A stretch of DNA of 64,000 bases from Halopseudomonas salegens (lineage in GTDB: Bacteria; Pseudomonadota; Gammaproteobacteria; Pseudomonadales; Pseudomonadaceae): contig NZ_LT629787.1 of assembly GCF_900105655.1 (NCBI RefSeq), positions 1,054,001-1,118,000 on the forward strand, written 5' to 3'. Both the position numbers and the translations under genes were made by a program. This document shows, piece by piece, positions 25,411 to 34,496 of this stretch (the first letter of the stretch is position 1; the number at the start of each line of letters is the position of its first letter). The notes below the pieces were generated by a model. That model was given only the letters and a program-made list of their open reading frames with translations, did not search any database and was not told where the DNA came from.

Positions 25411-25893
25411 ATGAGCGATAACATTCTGCAGATCCCCTGCACCACCATTAGTGGGGAGGAAACCAGCCTGGCTGCCTTGCAGGGCAAAGCCTATCTGGTG
25501 GTAAATACCGCGAGCAAGTGTGGCATGACGCCGCAGTACAAAGGACTGGAAGCCTTGCATCAGGAATACGCAGAGCGCGGCCTGCGGGTTGCCGGCTTTC
25601 CGTGTAACCAGTTTGGCAGTCAGGAGCCGGGTGACGAGGCGCAGATCAGTGAATTCTGTGAAGTGAATTACGGGGTCAGTTTCCCCCTGTTCAGCAAGGT
25701 CAAGGTCAATGGAGCCGATGCGCACCCTTTGTTTGTCGCCCTGAAAAAAGCCGCACCGGGTCTGCTGGGCAGCGAGTCAATCAAGTGGAACTTCACGAAG
25801 TTTCTGCTCGATGATCAGGGGCGGGTAGTCAAGCGATACGCGCCGACACTGACCCCGGATGAGCTGCGCAAGGATGTAGAGGGTCTGCTCTAG
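25411..25893 (+). CDS. Glutathione/thioredoxin peroxidase
   Basis: This is a 160-residue enzyme of the GPx family. The peroxidatic cysteine is in NTASKCGMTPQY, where animal enzymes have selenocysteine. The active-site Gln (FPCNQFGSQEPG) and Trp (IKWNFTKFL) are present. FCEVNYGVSFPLF is the family's second conserved block and carries the probable resolving cysteine, suggesting reduction by thioredoxin. It removes peroxides in the cytoplasm. It follows msrB closely and its 3' end overlaps the convergent kinase gene by four bases. Confidence 0.93.
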   Translation: MSDNILQIPCTTISGEETSLAALQGKAYLVVNTASKCGMTPQYKGLEALHQEYAERGLRVAGFPCNQFGSQEPGDEAQISEFCEVNYGVSFPLFSKVKVNGADAHPLFVALKKAAPGLLGSESIKWNFTKFLLDDQGRVVKRYAPTLTPDELRKDVEGLL

Positions 25894-28244
25894 GACGATG
25901 TTGTCGGCTCGTCGGGCAGCCATTTGTGCAGCAGTTTCTGCAAGTCTTCACGCTTGAAGGGTTTTGCCAGATAGTCATTCATGCCGGCGTTCTCACAGCG
26001 CTGGCGATCATCCTGAAGCGCATTGGCGGTCAGTGCTATGATCGGCAAATCTTTCAGTGCGGGTAGCTGACGGATGCGCCGGCTGGCTTCATAGCCGTCC
26101 ATGACCGGCATGTTGCAGTCCATCAACACCAGATCACAATGCTCTTGCTGGAGCCATTCCAGTGCCGCCTGGCCGTGTTCCACGGCGATCACTTCGAAGC
26201 CCATCCGGGTCAGCATGCCTTTGGCGACCATCTGGTTGACGGCATTGTCTTCCACCAACAGCAAGCGGGCGCTGCTTGGCTCTGTGGTCGAGGCTTGTGT
26301 GCTGGTACTGACGGCCGGGCGTGGCTGGCGCAATTGCCGGAGCGCCCTCAGCAGGCGCGCGCGGCTGATCGGGCTGGGCAGCTGCTGATGCAGGTGCAAT
26401 GTTGCGGCCTTCGAGTTATCCAGCTGCTGACGATAAGGGCACAGCAGCAGCCGGGGTGTGTCGCTGTCGAGTTGAGCGAGGGATTCAGCCAGCGCCGGGC
26501 TGTCAATAATCCAGTAGCTGGCGTTCGGCAGGGGCTGCGGTATGTGCTCCGGATTGGGGTAGTCCGCTATCTCTGCGTCGAGTTGCCAATGCTGCAGCAA
26601 CTGCTGGAGGATCCGGCCTTGCAGGCGCTGCTGCTGGTTGAAAACAAGAATCTTGCCCGATAGCTCAATCTTCGGTTTGCTGGCTTCCTGAATGGCGTGC
26701 AGGGGGAGTTCCACACTGAATACACTGCCTTGCTGCGGGCGAGACTCAACCCGCAATGTGCCACCCATGGCGTCGGTCAGGCTGCGACAGAGGGCCAGCC
26801 CCAAACCGGTACCACCAAAACGTCTGGAGATATTGCGGTCGGCCTGGGTAAAGGGTGAGAAGATCGACTCCAGTGCCTCGGGGGCAATGCCGATGCCGGT
26901 ATCCTCGACCCGGATGCAGACCCGTGCCGGCTGGTGCTTCGGCTGCCATTCCAGACTGACCAGGACATGACCGCGGGCGGTGAATTTGAGGGCATTGGAG
27001 AGCAGGTTGCTGATCACCTGGCGCACTCGGGTCGGGTCACCTTCCAATTGCGCCGGTAGCTGCGGATCAACCTGGCAGGCCAGTTCTACCGCTTCTTTGT
27101 GGGTGTGTTGCGACATCAGACTCAGGGTGTCTTCAACCAGTTCGCCCAGGTCAAAGGGGATCTGTTCCAGCTGCAGCTTGCCGGCCTCGAATTTGGACAG
27201 ATCAAGGATGTCATTGAGCAGGGCCATGAGAACCTTGCCCGAATCATAGGCGACGGTCAGTTTCTGCCGCTGCTCCTCATCCATTTCATTGTCCAGAGCC
27301 AATCCGAGCATGCCCAGCAAGCCATTGATGGGCGTGCGTATTTCATGACTCATATTGGCCAGAAAGGCCGAGCGCGCTTCGGCCATGGTCAGGGCTTCTT
27401 CCCGCGAATCCTTGAGTTCCTGGTTGGATTTGCGCAACTGGATATTGGCCTGTTGCAATTCGTTGGTGCGCGCTTCAACAATGGTTTCCAGCTCTTCCAG
27501 GTATTGCTTCAGGCGCTCTTCAGCGCGCAGTTTCTGCCGCAGATTGACATCAATGCTTTGCAGCTGTCGGTTGATGACTTCCACCAGGGCGCCGATTTCG
27601 TCCCGCTGATGCCCTGGCGGGCAGGGCAGGCGCTCATGATCGGTGTGCTGACGAATGTCGAGCAGGTTGTTGATCAGGTGCACCAGGGGTTTGGTCAGCA
27701 TGGTGTAGAAGAGAACCATCAGGATGAGCGAGAGCGCCAGGCTGAGAATGAAAGCTGACAGCATGGTCAGCATGGCGCGGCGCAGGAAGTTGGCGCCATG
27801 GTGGAAAGTGTCCAGTTCGATGACCAGGTGCCCGAGCAGTTCATCGGGGACGAAGTCGACATGCAGCGCCTTGGCATAACTGCGCCGGCGCTCGAACAGG
27901 GTGTCGCTGATAAAGCGGTAGGGGCTGGACAGCATGGGACGGCTGACGCTGGCCAGCGGGGTGCCATTGTTGTCGATGATTTCCGCTTTGACGATCGGCG
28001 GTGCCTGCAGCAGGCCGTTGACCAGTTCACGGGCCAGTTCGGCATCGATGTTGTAGGCAATGCGCGAAGCCGGGCCGAGACTGACGTTGATCTGGGCGGC
28101 AATTTCCTGATCTATGGCAGCGTTTTCGGCATAATAATCCACGGTAACCTGAGCCAGACCGAGCAGAATACCCAGAAAGAAAGCCGCCATGACCCCGAGG
28201 CGGGCCTGTTTGAAGGATAAACGATCGGACAGGTTGATTTTCAT
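25890..28244 (-). CDS. Membrane hybrid sensor histidine kinase with receiver domain
   Basis: The protein has 784 residues from ATG 28,244. TM1 is at about 20-40; a periplasmic sensor follows, beginning NVSLGPASRIAYNIDAELAREL. TM2 is at about 165-190, and a HAMP-like linker and coiled coil come next. The HisKA motif is FLANMSHEIRTPINGLLGM. The HATPase boxes are NLLSNALKF, DTGIGI and GGTGLGLAL. A degenerate receiver is followed by a complete one (LLVEDNAVNQ, phospho-Asp in VLMDCNMPVMDG, K in LAKPFKRE). No Hpt domain or partner regulator lies nearby, so the signal probably goes to a distant Hpt protein. The start is uncertain; in-frame ATGs extend to 28,310. Confidence 0.88.
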   Translation of the reverse strand: MKINLSDRLSFKQARLGVMAAFFLGILLGLAQVTVDYYAENAAIDQEIAAQINVSLGPASRIAYNIDAELARELVNGLLQAPPIVKAEIIDNNGTPLASVSRPMLSSPYRFISDTLFERRRSYAKALHVDFVPDELLGHLVIELDTFHHGANFLRRAMLTMLSAFILSLALSLILMVLFYTMLTKPLVHLINNLLDIRQHTDHERLPCPPGHQRDEIGALVEVINRQLQSIDVNLRQKLRAEERLKQYLEELETIVEARTNELQQANIQLRKSNQELKDSREEALTMAEARSAFLANMSHEIRTPINGLLGMLGLALDNEMDEEQRQKLTVAYDSGKVLMALLNDILDLSKFEAGKLQLEQIPFDLGELVEDTLSLMSQHTHKEAVELACQVDPQLPAQLEGDPTRVRQVISNLLSNALKFTARGHVLVSLEWQPKHQPARVCIRVEDTGIGIAPEALESIFSPFTQADRNISRRFGGTGLGLALCRSLTDAMGGTLRVESRPQQGSVFSVELPLHAIQEASKPKIELSGKILVFNQQQRLQGRILQQLLQHWQLDAEIADYPNPEHIPQPLPNASYWIIDSPALAESLAQLDSDTPRLLLCPYRQQLDNSKAATLHLHQQLPSPISRARLLRALRQLRQPRPAVSTSTQASTTEPSSARLLLVEDNAVNQMVAKGMLTRMGFEVIAVEHGQAALEWLQQEHCDLVLMDCNMPVMDGYEASRRIRQLPALKDLPIIALTANALQDDRQRCENAGMNDYLAKPFKREDLQKLLHKWLPDEPTTSS

Positions 28245-28348
28245 CAGGGTGGTGGCGTTCCAGGCTGTGCACGTCATGCTCAGCTTAGCCCACCGGTGAC
28301 AAGCGGCCAAGCGGCATGCTGTCAGTGTGACCAGACAAGGAGATAATC

Positions 28349-29239
28349 ATGACTGTGACCCAGGGCGAATTCATGCAGCGGGTCCTGGACCACCTGGATC
28401 GTGCCGAGCAGCGTTGGCCGCAACCACGCCCCGTCATCGACTGGCAACAGGTGATGGCCGCCCGCTGGATGCCGGAACACCCCCACGGCTGGCTGCGGCC
28501 GCTTCAGGTACGCCTCGACTTGCAGCTGGATGACCTGCATGGCGTGGAGCGGCAGAAGCAGCTGCTGGACAGCAATACTGCGCAGTTTGTTGCCGGCTAT
28601 CCGGCGAATAATGCCTTGCTCTGGGGCGCGCGCGGTACCGGCAAGTCTTCCCTGGTGCGTGCGCTGCTGGCACGCTATGCCAATGCCGGGATGCGATTGA
28701 TCGAAATCGACAAGACCGATTTGCTGCACTTGCCCGAGTTGCTGCAGCAGATCGCCGGGCAGCCCTGGCGCTTTATTCTGTTTTGCGATGATCTGGCCTT
28801 TGAAGCCGATGATGCGGCCTACAAGTCACTGAAGACTGTGCTGGATGGCACCACGGAAGCCAGTCCCGAGAATTTGCTGCTGTACGCTACCTCCAATCGC
28901 CGTCATTTGTTGCCAGAAAAACGCTCCGACAATCTTGCCGCAGAGCTGGTTGACGGTGAAATTCATCCGGGTGAGGCCATCGAGGAGAAGGTTGCGCTCA
29001 GCGACCGGTTTGGCCTGTGGGTGTCTTTCTACCCCTTCAGTCAGGAGCAGTATCTGACGGTAGTGCGGCATTGGTTGGAGCAGTTGGCAGCAGCGTATGA
29101 ATTGCCCTGGCAATGGACGCCCGAACTGCAACAGGAAGCCATACGCTGGGCTACCACCCGCGGCAACCGGAATGGACGTTGTGCGTGGCAATTTGCCCGC
29201 GCCTGGGTTGGCCGGGCATTGCTGCCGGTTACGGATTAG
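28349..29239 (+). CDS. DUF815-type AAA ATPase
   Basis: This 296-residue protein has Walker A GARGTGKSS at about residue 93 and a Walker B-like FILFCDDLAF. The family signature DDAAYKSLKTVLDGTTEASP and NLLLYATSNRRHLLPE is that of DUF815. Sensor-like R residues follow (KVALSDRFGLWVSF). The family is a widespread single-gene AAA+ group whose role is unknown. The 3' end overlaps the convergent GST gene by four bases; 104 bases separate its start from the divergent kinase. Confidence 0.88.
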   Translation: MTVTQGEFMQRVLDHLDRAEQRWPQPRPVIDWQQVMAARWMPEHPHGWLRPLQVRLDLQLDDLHGVERQKQLLDSNTAQFVAGYPANNALLWGARGTGKSSLVRALLARYANAGMRLIEIDKTDLLHLPELLQQIAGQPWRFILFCDDLAFEADDAAYKSLKTVLDGTTEASPENLLLYATSNRRHLLPEKRSDNLAAELVDGEIHPGEAIEEKVALSDRFGLWVSFYPFSQEQYLTVVRHWLEQLAAAYELPWQWTPELQQEAIRWATTRGNRNGRCAWQFARAWVGRALLPVTD

Positions 29240-29913
29240 CCAGCCTGTCGCTTGGCGGCAAACTCGCGCAGCTTGCCGACCAGCTGGTGTTCGCCGGGCA
29301 GCAGGGAGCTGACACTCTGGCGGCTGCTCAGCTTGCTCAGCAGGCATGAGAGATTCGGCCACTGCAGCTCGTCAATCAACTGGCCACCGTGGGCGAGGTT
29401 GATCAACTGGCTGCCAACGGCGATATCTGCAAGGCTGAACTGCTCACCCAAAAACCAGTGCTTGCCCTCTAGCTGCTGTTCCAGATAAGCCAGCAGGGGT
29501 GGCAGGTCATGTTCCATCGCATGCTGGACAGCGTCCTCGTCACAGTCTTTGCCATGCACAGGGTTCAGCAGGCGGTTGCGGAAGACGGTAAAGGTTGCCA
29601 GGGGAGCCAGCTCATAATCCGCGAACTTCTCCAGCCAGCGCACCCGGGCGGATTCGGTCGGCGTACTGCCATAGAGATTGCTGCCGGGATAGCTGTCGTG
29701 CAGGTATTGGGCAATGATGGCTGAGTCGGCAATGATCCCGTCGGCCGTTTTGAGCGCCGGTACACGCCGCAGAGGATTTATCTCGCTGAACCATTCAGGC
29801 TGATTGAAGGGATCAATGGCGACCAGTTCATAGTCCAGACTCTGGTCTGCGAGCTGGATGCGGTTCTTGCGAACAAAGGGCGACAGAATGGCGCCATAGA
29901 GTGTCAGGCTCAT
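29236..29913 (-). CDS. Glutathione S-transferase
   Basis: This 225-residue soluble protein has an N-terminal thioredoxin-like half. It contains LYGAILSPFVRKNRIQLADQ (Ser as probable catalytic residue), INPLRRVPAL with the cis-proline, and DSAIIAQYL binding the gamma-glutamyl group. The helical C-terminal half carries the FSLADIAVGSQL signature (N-capping box). It probably detoxifies electrophiles; no substrate is suggested by neighbours. It is separated by 47 bases from the membrane protein gene upstream on the same strand. Confidence 0.9.
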   Translation of the reverse strand: MSLTLYGAILSPFVRKNRIQLADQSLDYELVAIDPFNQPEWFSEINPLRRVPALKTADGIIADSAIIAQYLHDSYPGSNLYGSTPTESARVRWLEKFADYELAPLATFTVFRNRLLNPVHGKDCDEDAVQHAMEHDLPPLLAYLEQQLEGKHWFLGEQFSLADIAVGSQLINLAHGGQLIDELQWPNLSCLLSKLSSRQSVSSLLPGEHQLVGKLREFAAKRQAG

Positions 29914-29960
29914 GGTGGGGGTCCTTGCTGCAGGGGAGGCCAGGTAGTGATTGCTGCCGT

Positions 29961-30728
29961 TCAGTCGTCGTAAACGGCCTTTTTCTTCCAGGCTTCGTCT
30001 TCGGCTTCCAGCTCGTTGACGCCGGCACTGAGCTCAGTGTTGCCCGTATCCAGCGACCGTTCGTGCTCGACGGTCAGGCGTTCGGCGTGCTGGTGCTTGG
30101 CCTTGAACTGGTTGATCAGGTCGGCAAAGGCCGGGTTGTTCTGTTTTTGCAGATAGGCGATGGCGCGCTCATATTGCAGTTTGGCCATGCGCGGCTTGCC
30201 TTGCTGGAACGCTTGCTGAGCCAGCGACTGGAACATGTCGAGGGCGTTGCTGATCAAGGCTTTACGGATATGTGCAGTCCAGGTCTGGCGTTCATTTTTG
30301 TCGATCACGCCCTCAGTATGGGCCTGACCAATCAATTTATGCAGATCTTCCAGGCGCAGGCGGATTTCCTTGGCCTGGGCCTCGGTGGTGATGTCGACAT
30401 CGGGCCGTGACAGGGGCTGCGGGTTATTCAATTGATCGCGGGTAAAGCTCAACTGCTTGCTGGCATCGGCGTTGCCACGATCGGCGCGCAACCATTTTTC
30501 AATCAGATGCAGGCGAATCCGCAGTAGCAACTGTTGCAGCTCGGGCGTGAAAACCTTGCCGGGCAACTGTTTTTCGATGTCATCCACCAGCCTGACGCGG
30601 GCACGCATTTCAGCAGTCAGGCGCGCGCGCTCCAGTCGAGCTCGTTCCAGACCATGGCTGACTATGCCGATAAAGATCAGCAAAATCAGGCCGCCGATAA
30701 TCAGGCCACCTATCAATAATGGGGACAC
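29961..30728 (-). CDS. Single-pass membrane protein of unknown function
   Basis: This 255-residue protein has an N-terminal transmembrane helix (LLIGGLIIGGLILLIFIGIV). A long charged helical region follows (ERARLERARLTAEMRARVRLVDDIEKQL) that probably forms a coiled coil in the cytoplasm. The C-terminal half resembles a helical-repeat domain (FQSLAQQAFQQGKPRMAKLQYERAIAYL, TPR-like). It looks like a conserved Pseudomonas-type protein of unknown function. The acidic, lysine-containing tail is unstructured in appearance. It lies next to the tRNA operon, transcribed away from it. Confidence 0.75.
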   Translation of the reverse strand: MSPLLIGGLIIGGLILLIFIGIVSHGLERARLERARLTAEMRARVRLVDDIEKQLPGKVFTPELQQLLLRIRLHLIEKWLRADRGNADASKQLSFTRDQLNNPQPLSRPDVDITTEAQAKEIRLRLEDLHKLIGQAHTEGVIDKNERQTWTAHIRKALISNALDMFQSLAQQAFQQGKPRMAKLQYERAIAYLQKQNNPAFADLINQFKAKHQHAERLTVEHERSLDTGNTELSAGVNELEAEDEAWKKKAVYDD

Positions 30729-30888
30729 GTCTTGTTCTCGCTTTACGTCAATATGCTATCACCCTTATGCCATAGGGCTGAGAGACATTCAAGTTGTCGG
30801 CTGCACGGCAGTCAGGCCCGGAGAGTCAAACGCTGCGCAAGTTTTCCCCGGCCAAAGGAAAAAACCTGAAAAAAGATCGGCTTGGGTA

Positions 30889-30917
30889 TTGACGGTTTAT
30901 TCGGTGCTGCATAAAAT
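30889..30917 (+). promoter_or_regulatory. Sigma-70 promoter of the tRNA operon
   Basis: TTGACG and TAAAAT are separated by 17 bases, with a GC-rich discriminator (gcgcgcc) right after, as in stringently controlled tRNA promoters. The first tRNA begins 78 bases past the -10 box. Confidence 0.8.
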
Positions 30918-30994
30918 GCGCGCCACTTGCAGCGAACATGCAACACATCGCGGCAAGGTGCCTTCTTCGGTTGGCAGGTGAAGTCCGGATATGT

Positions 30995-31070
30995 GTCCCC
31001 TTCGTCTAGTGGCCTAGGACACCGCCCTTTCACGGCGGTAACAGGGGTTCGAGTCCCCTAGGGGACGCCA
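30995..31070 (+). tRNA. tRNA-Glu (anticodon TTC)
   Basis: This is a 76-base cloverleaf. The acceptor GTCCCCT pairs with AGGGGAC; the anticodon stem CCGCC/GGCGG encloses loop CTTTCAC with TTC at 31,029-31,031. GGTTCGAGTCC forms the T arm and CCA is encoded. It is first in a two-tRNA operon. Confidence 0.97.
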
Positions 31071-31086
31071 CTTCGGCGTCAGTTTT

Positions 31087-31162
<76 letters not shown>

Positions 31163-31172
31163 GATTCAGATT

Positions 31173-31197
31173 AAAGCCACCTTCGGGTGGCTTTTTT
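31173..31197 (+). terminator. Intrinsic terminator of the tRNA operon
   Basis: aaagccacc and ggtggcttt form a 9-bp stem with a ttcg tetraloop, followed by a run of T, 10 bases after tRNA-Gly. Confidence 0.93.
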
Positions 31198-31323
31198 CGT
31201 TGTTTCGGCGTTTCAGCAACACCCATGGCAGCAGTGAGCGCGTATGTCCCCTGAATTCAGCGTTGTTTTTCCGGCTGCTCAATACGGGTAGAATGCCCGA
31301 TTTACTCAGCAGGTAGCGATGCC

Positions 31324-32148
31324 ATGTCCAGTTTAAGCGTCAACCAGAACAAGCTGCAGAAGCGTTTGCGGCGGCTTACCGCCGAGGCGGTGACCAGTTA
31401 CCAGATGATTGAGGATGGTGACAAGGTCATGGTCTGCCTGTCTGGTGGCAAAGACAGCTACACCTTGCTGGATATGCTGTTGCACTTGCAGAAAGTCGCT
31501 CCAATACGTTTTGAACTGGTGGCCGTGAATCTGGACCAGAAGCAACCGGGTTTTCCGGAAGAGGTATTGCCGGCTTATCTGGACACCATAGGTGTGCCGT
31601 ATTTCATCCTCGAGCAGGACACCTATTCGGTGGTCAAGGAAAAGATTCCCGAGGGCAAGACGACTTGCTCGCTGTGTTCGCGTCTGCGCCGTGGCAACCT
31701 GTATACCTTTGCCGACGAGATTGGGGCCAACAAGCTGGCGCTGGGTCACCACCGGGATGATATTGTCGAAACCTTCTTCCTTAATATGTTTTATGGCGGC
31801 AACCTCAAAGCCATGCCACCCAAGCTGCGCTCGGATGACGGGCGCAATGTGGTGATCAGGCCCCTGGCCTTCTGCAACGAAAAAGATATTGCCGCCTATG
31901 CGGCCCTGCGCGAGTTTCCGATCATTCCCTGCAATCTCTGTGGCTCGCAGGAAAACCTGCAACGCAAGGTAGTCAAGGACATGCTGCAAAGCTGGGAACG
32001 CGAAACGCCCGGTCGGCTGGATAACATTTTCCGCGCCTTGCAGCATGTGCAACCTTCGCAGCTCGCGGATACAAAACTCTTCGACTTTGCTAATCTACGT
32101 AAAGATGAGCAGGCAAGCCCTCGATTTGTCGAGGTAATCAGCCTGTAG
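31324..32148 (+). CDS. ttcA: tRNA 2-thiocytidine(32) synthetase TtcA
   Basis: This is a 274-residue enzyme. The PP-loop SGGKDS is at residues 40-45. The iron-sulfur/catalytic cysteine motifs are CSLC and CNLC, together with [19 protein letters not shown]. It thiolates cytidine 32 in several tRNAs, using ATP and a [4Fe-4S] cluster. The start has a weak AGGTAGCG ribosome site ten bases upstream. It sits just downstream of the tRNA operon. An NlpC/P60 gene follows after 18 bases, probably in the same transcript. Confidence 0.95.
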   Translation: MSSLSVNQNKLQKRLRRLTAEAVTSYQMIEDGDKVMVCLSGGKDSYTLLDMLLHLQKVAPIRFELVAVNLDQKQPGFPEEVLPAYLDTIGVPYFILEQDTYSVVKEKIPEGKTTCSLCSRLRRGNLYTFADEIGANKLALGHHRDDIVETFFLNMFYGGNLKAMPPKLRSDDGRNVVIRPLAFCNEKDIAAYAALREFPIIPCNLCGSQENLQRKVVKDMLQSWERETPGRLDNIFRALQHVQPSQLADTKLFDFANLRKDEQASPRFVEVISL

Positions 32149-32166
32149 CCAGTGGGAGGGTGAACA

Positions 32167-32676
32167 ATGATCCGGAAAACAGGCGCTGTGCTTTTACTGG
32201 TTGCACTGTTGCAGGCCTGTGCCAGTTCCGGTCCCCCGATGAGCACGAGCACATCTGCTGATGCTGTCAGTGCTGTGCCCCGCAACACGTCGGGTCAGCT
32301 CGCGCGTGAGGATGTGGTATTCCGCGCCGTCAGCCTGGTTGGCATCCCGTACCGCTTCGGCGGTGCCCGCCCGGAAACCGGTTTCGACTGTAGTGGGCTG
32401 ATTCATTTTGTCTATCAGGACTCGCTCGGCATGACGCTGCCCCGCACTACCGCCGGTTTGAATGATCTGCGCAGCAAGCCGGCAGGTGAGCGCCTCAAGC
32501 CCGGCGACCTGGTACTTTTTGCCATCTCTGGCCGCAAGGTCAACCATGCCGGTATCTATGTCGGTGAAGGGCGCTTCCTGCATGCGCCGAGCAGTGGCGG
32601 GCATGTGCGTATAGACGAGCTGCAGGCCAGTTACTGGCAGCGTACTTATCAGGGCGCGCGCAGGGTTCTGGATTGA
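32167..32676 (+). CDS. NlpC/P60-family lipoprotein, putative murein endopeptidase
   Basis: This 169-residue protein has GAGGG upstream. The lipoprotein signal is LLVALLQAC with acylated Cys18. The P60 domain carries the catalytic cysteine in FDCSGLIHFVY, histidine in VNHAGIYVG, and a second polar residue in APSSGGHVRI. Members such as Spr/MepS cut peptide cross-links in peptidoglycan during wall growth. The YRFGGARPETGFDCSG stretch is typical. It is anchored in a membrane facing the periplasm. Which member of the family it is cannot be settled. Confidence 0.9.
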   Translation: MIRKTGAVLLLVALLQACASSGPPMSTSTSADAVSAVPRNTSGQLAREDVVFRAVSLVGIPYRFGGARPETGFDCSGLIHFVYQDSLGMTLPRTTAGLNDLRSKPAGERLKPGDLVLFAISGRKVNHAGIYVGEGRFLHAPSSGGHVRIDELQASYWQRTYQGARRVLD

Positions 32677-32691
32677 GTGGCTTGTGCCGGT

Positions 32692-33351
32692 TCAGTTGGC
32701 CGGCTTTTGCAGCAACACCACATCGGGCCCGACAACATCCAGTGTTGCCTGCCAACGCTGTGCCAGCCAGACAAAGCTCTGTTCGCTGAAAAAGCTGACA
32801 TGCGTGGGGTCATTCTTGTAATGCCAGTGGGCGAAGGCGTGCAGATCACTGACCCGCTTGGTCATGATGCCCAGCCAGCCGCCGGGTTTCAGGCATTGCC
32901 ACACGCGTTGCAGTTCCTCTAGCGGCCGGGCCAGATGTTCGACAACTTCTGTGCTGGTAATAAAATCCCATTGTTGTTCGAACACGCTGTTATCCGGTGC
33001 GTAATAGATATCGTAGACCGCGGTCGGGTGACCTTGTTCGTGCAGCATGGTGGCTAATGCCGGGCCTGGACCACAGCCAAAATCCAGCCCTGTGGCGCCA
33101 TCTGGCAGCCTTGCCAGTAGCGGCTCGGTCAGCCGAGACAGAAAGCGGCGATAGGCCGGGTCGTCAACCTGATTGTCATGCAGGTCATACTGCGCACGCT
33201 CATCGCTGGCAGACAGGTGCCAGGGCGCAGCGACGTGCACCATGGCGCAGTGCGCACAGTGAAAGTAGGGTCGCCGGCGATCACGACAGGCAAATTGAGT
33301 GGCCTGCCGGCACAACGGGCAGGGCGGTTGCAGATGTTCGTCATCCATCAT
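32692..33351 (-). CDS. SAM-dependent methyltransferase with zinc ribbon
   Basis: This is a 219-residue protein. An N-terminal CPLC and CAHC form a probable zinc knuckle (residues 11-36). A class I methyltransferase core follows, with GLDFGCGPGPAL as motif I, STEVVEHL in the motif IV/post region and LKPGGWLGIMT. The closest general type is methyltransferase_23, which acts on small molecules or sugars; the substrate is unknown. Its start overlaps the stop of the patatin gene, so the two are translationally linked. Confidence 0.85.
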   Translation of the reverse strand: MMDDEHLQPPCPLCRQATQFACRDRRRPYFHCAHCAMVHVAAPWHLSASDERAQYDLHDNQVDDPAYRRFLSRLTEPLLARLPDGATGLDFGCGPGPALATMLHEQGHPTAVYDIYYAPDNSVFEQQWDFITSTEVVEHLARPLEELQRVWQCLKPGGWLGIMTKRVSDLHAFAHWHYKNDPTHVSFFSEQSFVWLAQRWQATLDVVGPDVVLLQKPAN

Positions 33352-34496
33352 AACGGCTGAATGCGTTCATTGAGGCGACCGCTATCGACCAGCTCCAGAA
33401 ATTCGTCACCCAGACGCTGGCTCTCCGCCATGGCCTGCTGCCAATAGGCTTCCCGCGCGGTATCGTCACCGAGAAAACGTTTGAAATCGTTGCGGTCCGG
33501 CAATTTGCCGTGCGGCAGGCTGGCCAGGTACTCCCGAGAGGGTGCCAGCAAGAGCACGTCGCCGGCCTGTTCGGGATTGGCGCGGCGCCAGGGCAGGGTC
33601 TTGTCGAACCAGCCGGGCACGATGCGGTCGGTAAAGTGCGGGTAGAGCACGATACCCTGGGTTTGCCACGGCAAATCCAGATGATAGTCGAGCAGGCCAC
33701 CGTCACGGTAAACGCCCTGATCGGCGCCTGGAATGTCACGCACGGCTTCCATCACCATGGGGATCGAGCCGGATGCCAGCAAGGCCTGGCGCAGGTTGCC
33801 GGCGTTGAGGCTGATCTGCTGGCTGGGGAAGTCGGTCAGGTCGCCCCAGGGCGGTTGGCGACGGCTGTCGTGCAGGATGACACGCTCGAAATAGCGCTTG
33901 AGATGGCGTCGGCCCAATAGATTGGCGCTGATAACGCCGGTCAGGCCCATGCCCAGTCGTCCGGGGGAGTCGTGCTGTAACAGGCCCAGGCTTTTGACCA
34001 CCATGATATTCAGGTGATAGTGCGGGTTGTTCAGAATGGCTTGCAGTTGGTCGCCGAGCAGGTCATCCACCATGCGCTCGCAGCGTCGGGTTATCTCGGC
34101 CACGCTGATGCCCTTGGGAAAACGCTGCCGGGTATACAATTCACCCAGCCTTTTGAGCCCGGCTACCGGGTCAGGCATGCTGGCGCTGGCAAAGCGCCAA
34201 CTGCCAATCGAAGCCCCCACCAGGCTGCGCGGCTGTGGATCACGCGCTAGCCAGTCGCCGAACAAGGCGAGGTCCAGGCCTTGAATGCCCAGTGCCTTGG
34301 GGCCGCCAGCAGCCCCGGGCAGCAGATGCACATCGGTCGGTTGCAACCCATGCTGCTCGATATGTTGCCGGGCACGCTGGCCGGCACGAATGCTCAGGGC
34401 GGGGGGCTGGGCAATATGGATAGCGGGCATGTGCTGGAGTCCGAAGGGTTGTTCAGGGGCCGATTGTAGCATCCCCGCAACGTCATCAAATGGCAT
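33348..34496 (-). CDS. Patatin-like phospholipase
   Basis: This is a 382-residue protein. The oxyanion loop GAAGGPKALG is at about residues 61-70; the nucleophile elbow GASIGSWR has Ser96, and the catalytic Asp is in YRDGGLLDYH. These define a patatin Ser-Asp dyad. It has no signal peptide, so it is presumed cytoplasmic or membrane-associated and to act on acyl lipids. The start at 34,496 overlaps the EAL gene end by 11 bases; ATG 34,430 (MPAIHIAQPP) is a possible shorter start, which would place the nucleophile at residue 74. It forms an operon-like run with the EAL and methyltransferase genes. Confidence 0.87.
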   Translation of the reverse strand: MPFDDVAGMLQSAPEQPFGLQHMPAIHIAQPPALSIRAGQRARQHIEQHGLQPTDVHLLPGAAGGPKALGIQGLDLALFGDWLARDPQPRSLVGASIGSWRFASASMPDPVAGLKRLGELYTRQRFPKGISVAEITRRCERMVDDLLGDQLQAILNNPHYHLNIMVVKSLGLLQHDSPGRLGMGLTGVISANLLGRRHLKRYFERVILHDSRRQPPWGDLTDFPSQQISLNAGNLRQALLASGSIPMVMEAVRDIPGADQGVYRDGGLLDYHLDLPWQTQGIVLYPHFTDRIVPGWFDKTLPWRRANPEQAGDVLLLAPSREYLASLPHGKLPDRNDFKRFLGDDTAREAYWQQAMAESQRLGDEFLELVDSGRLNERIQPL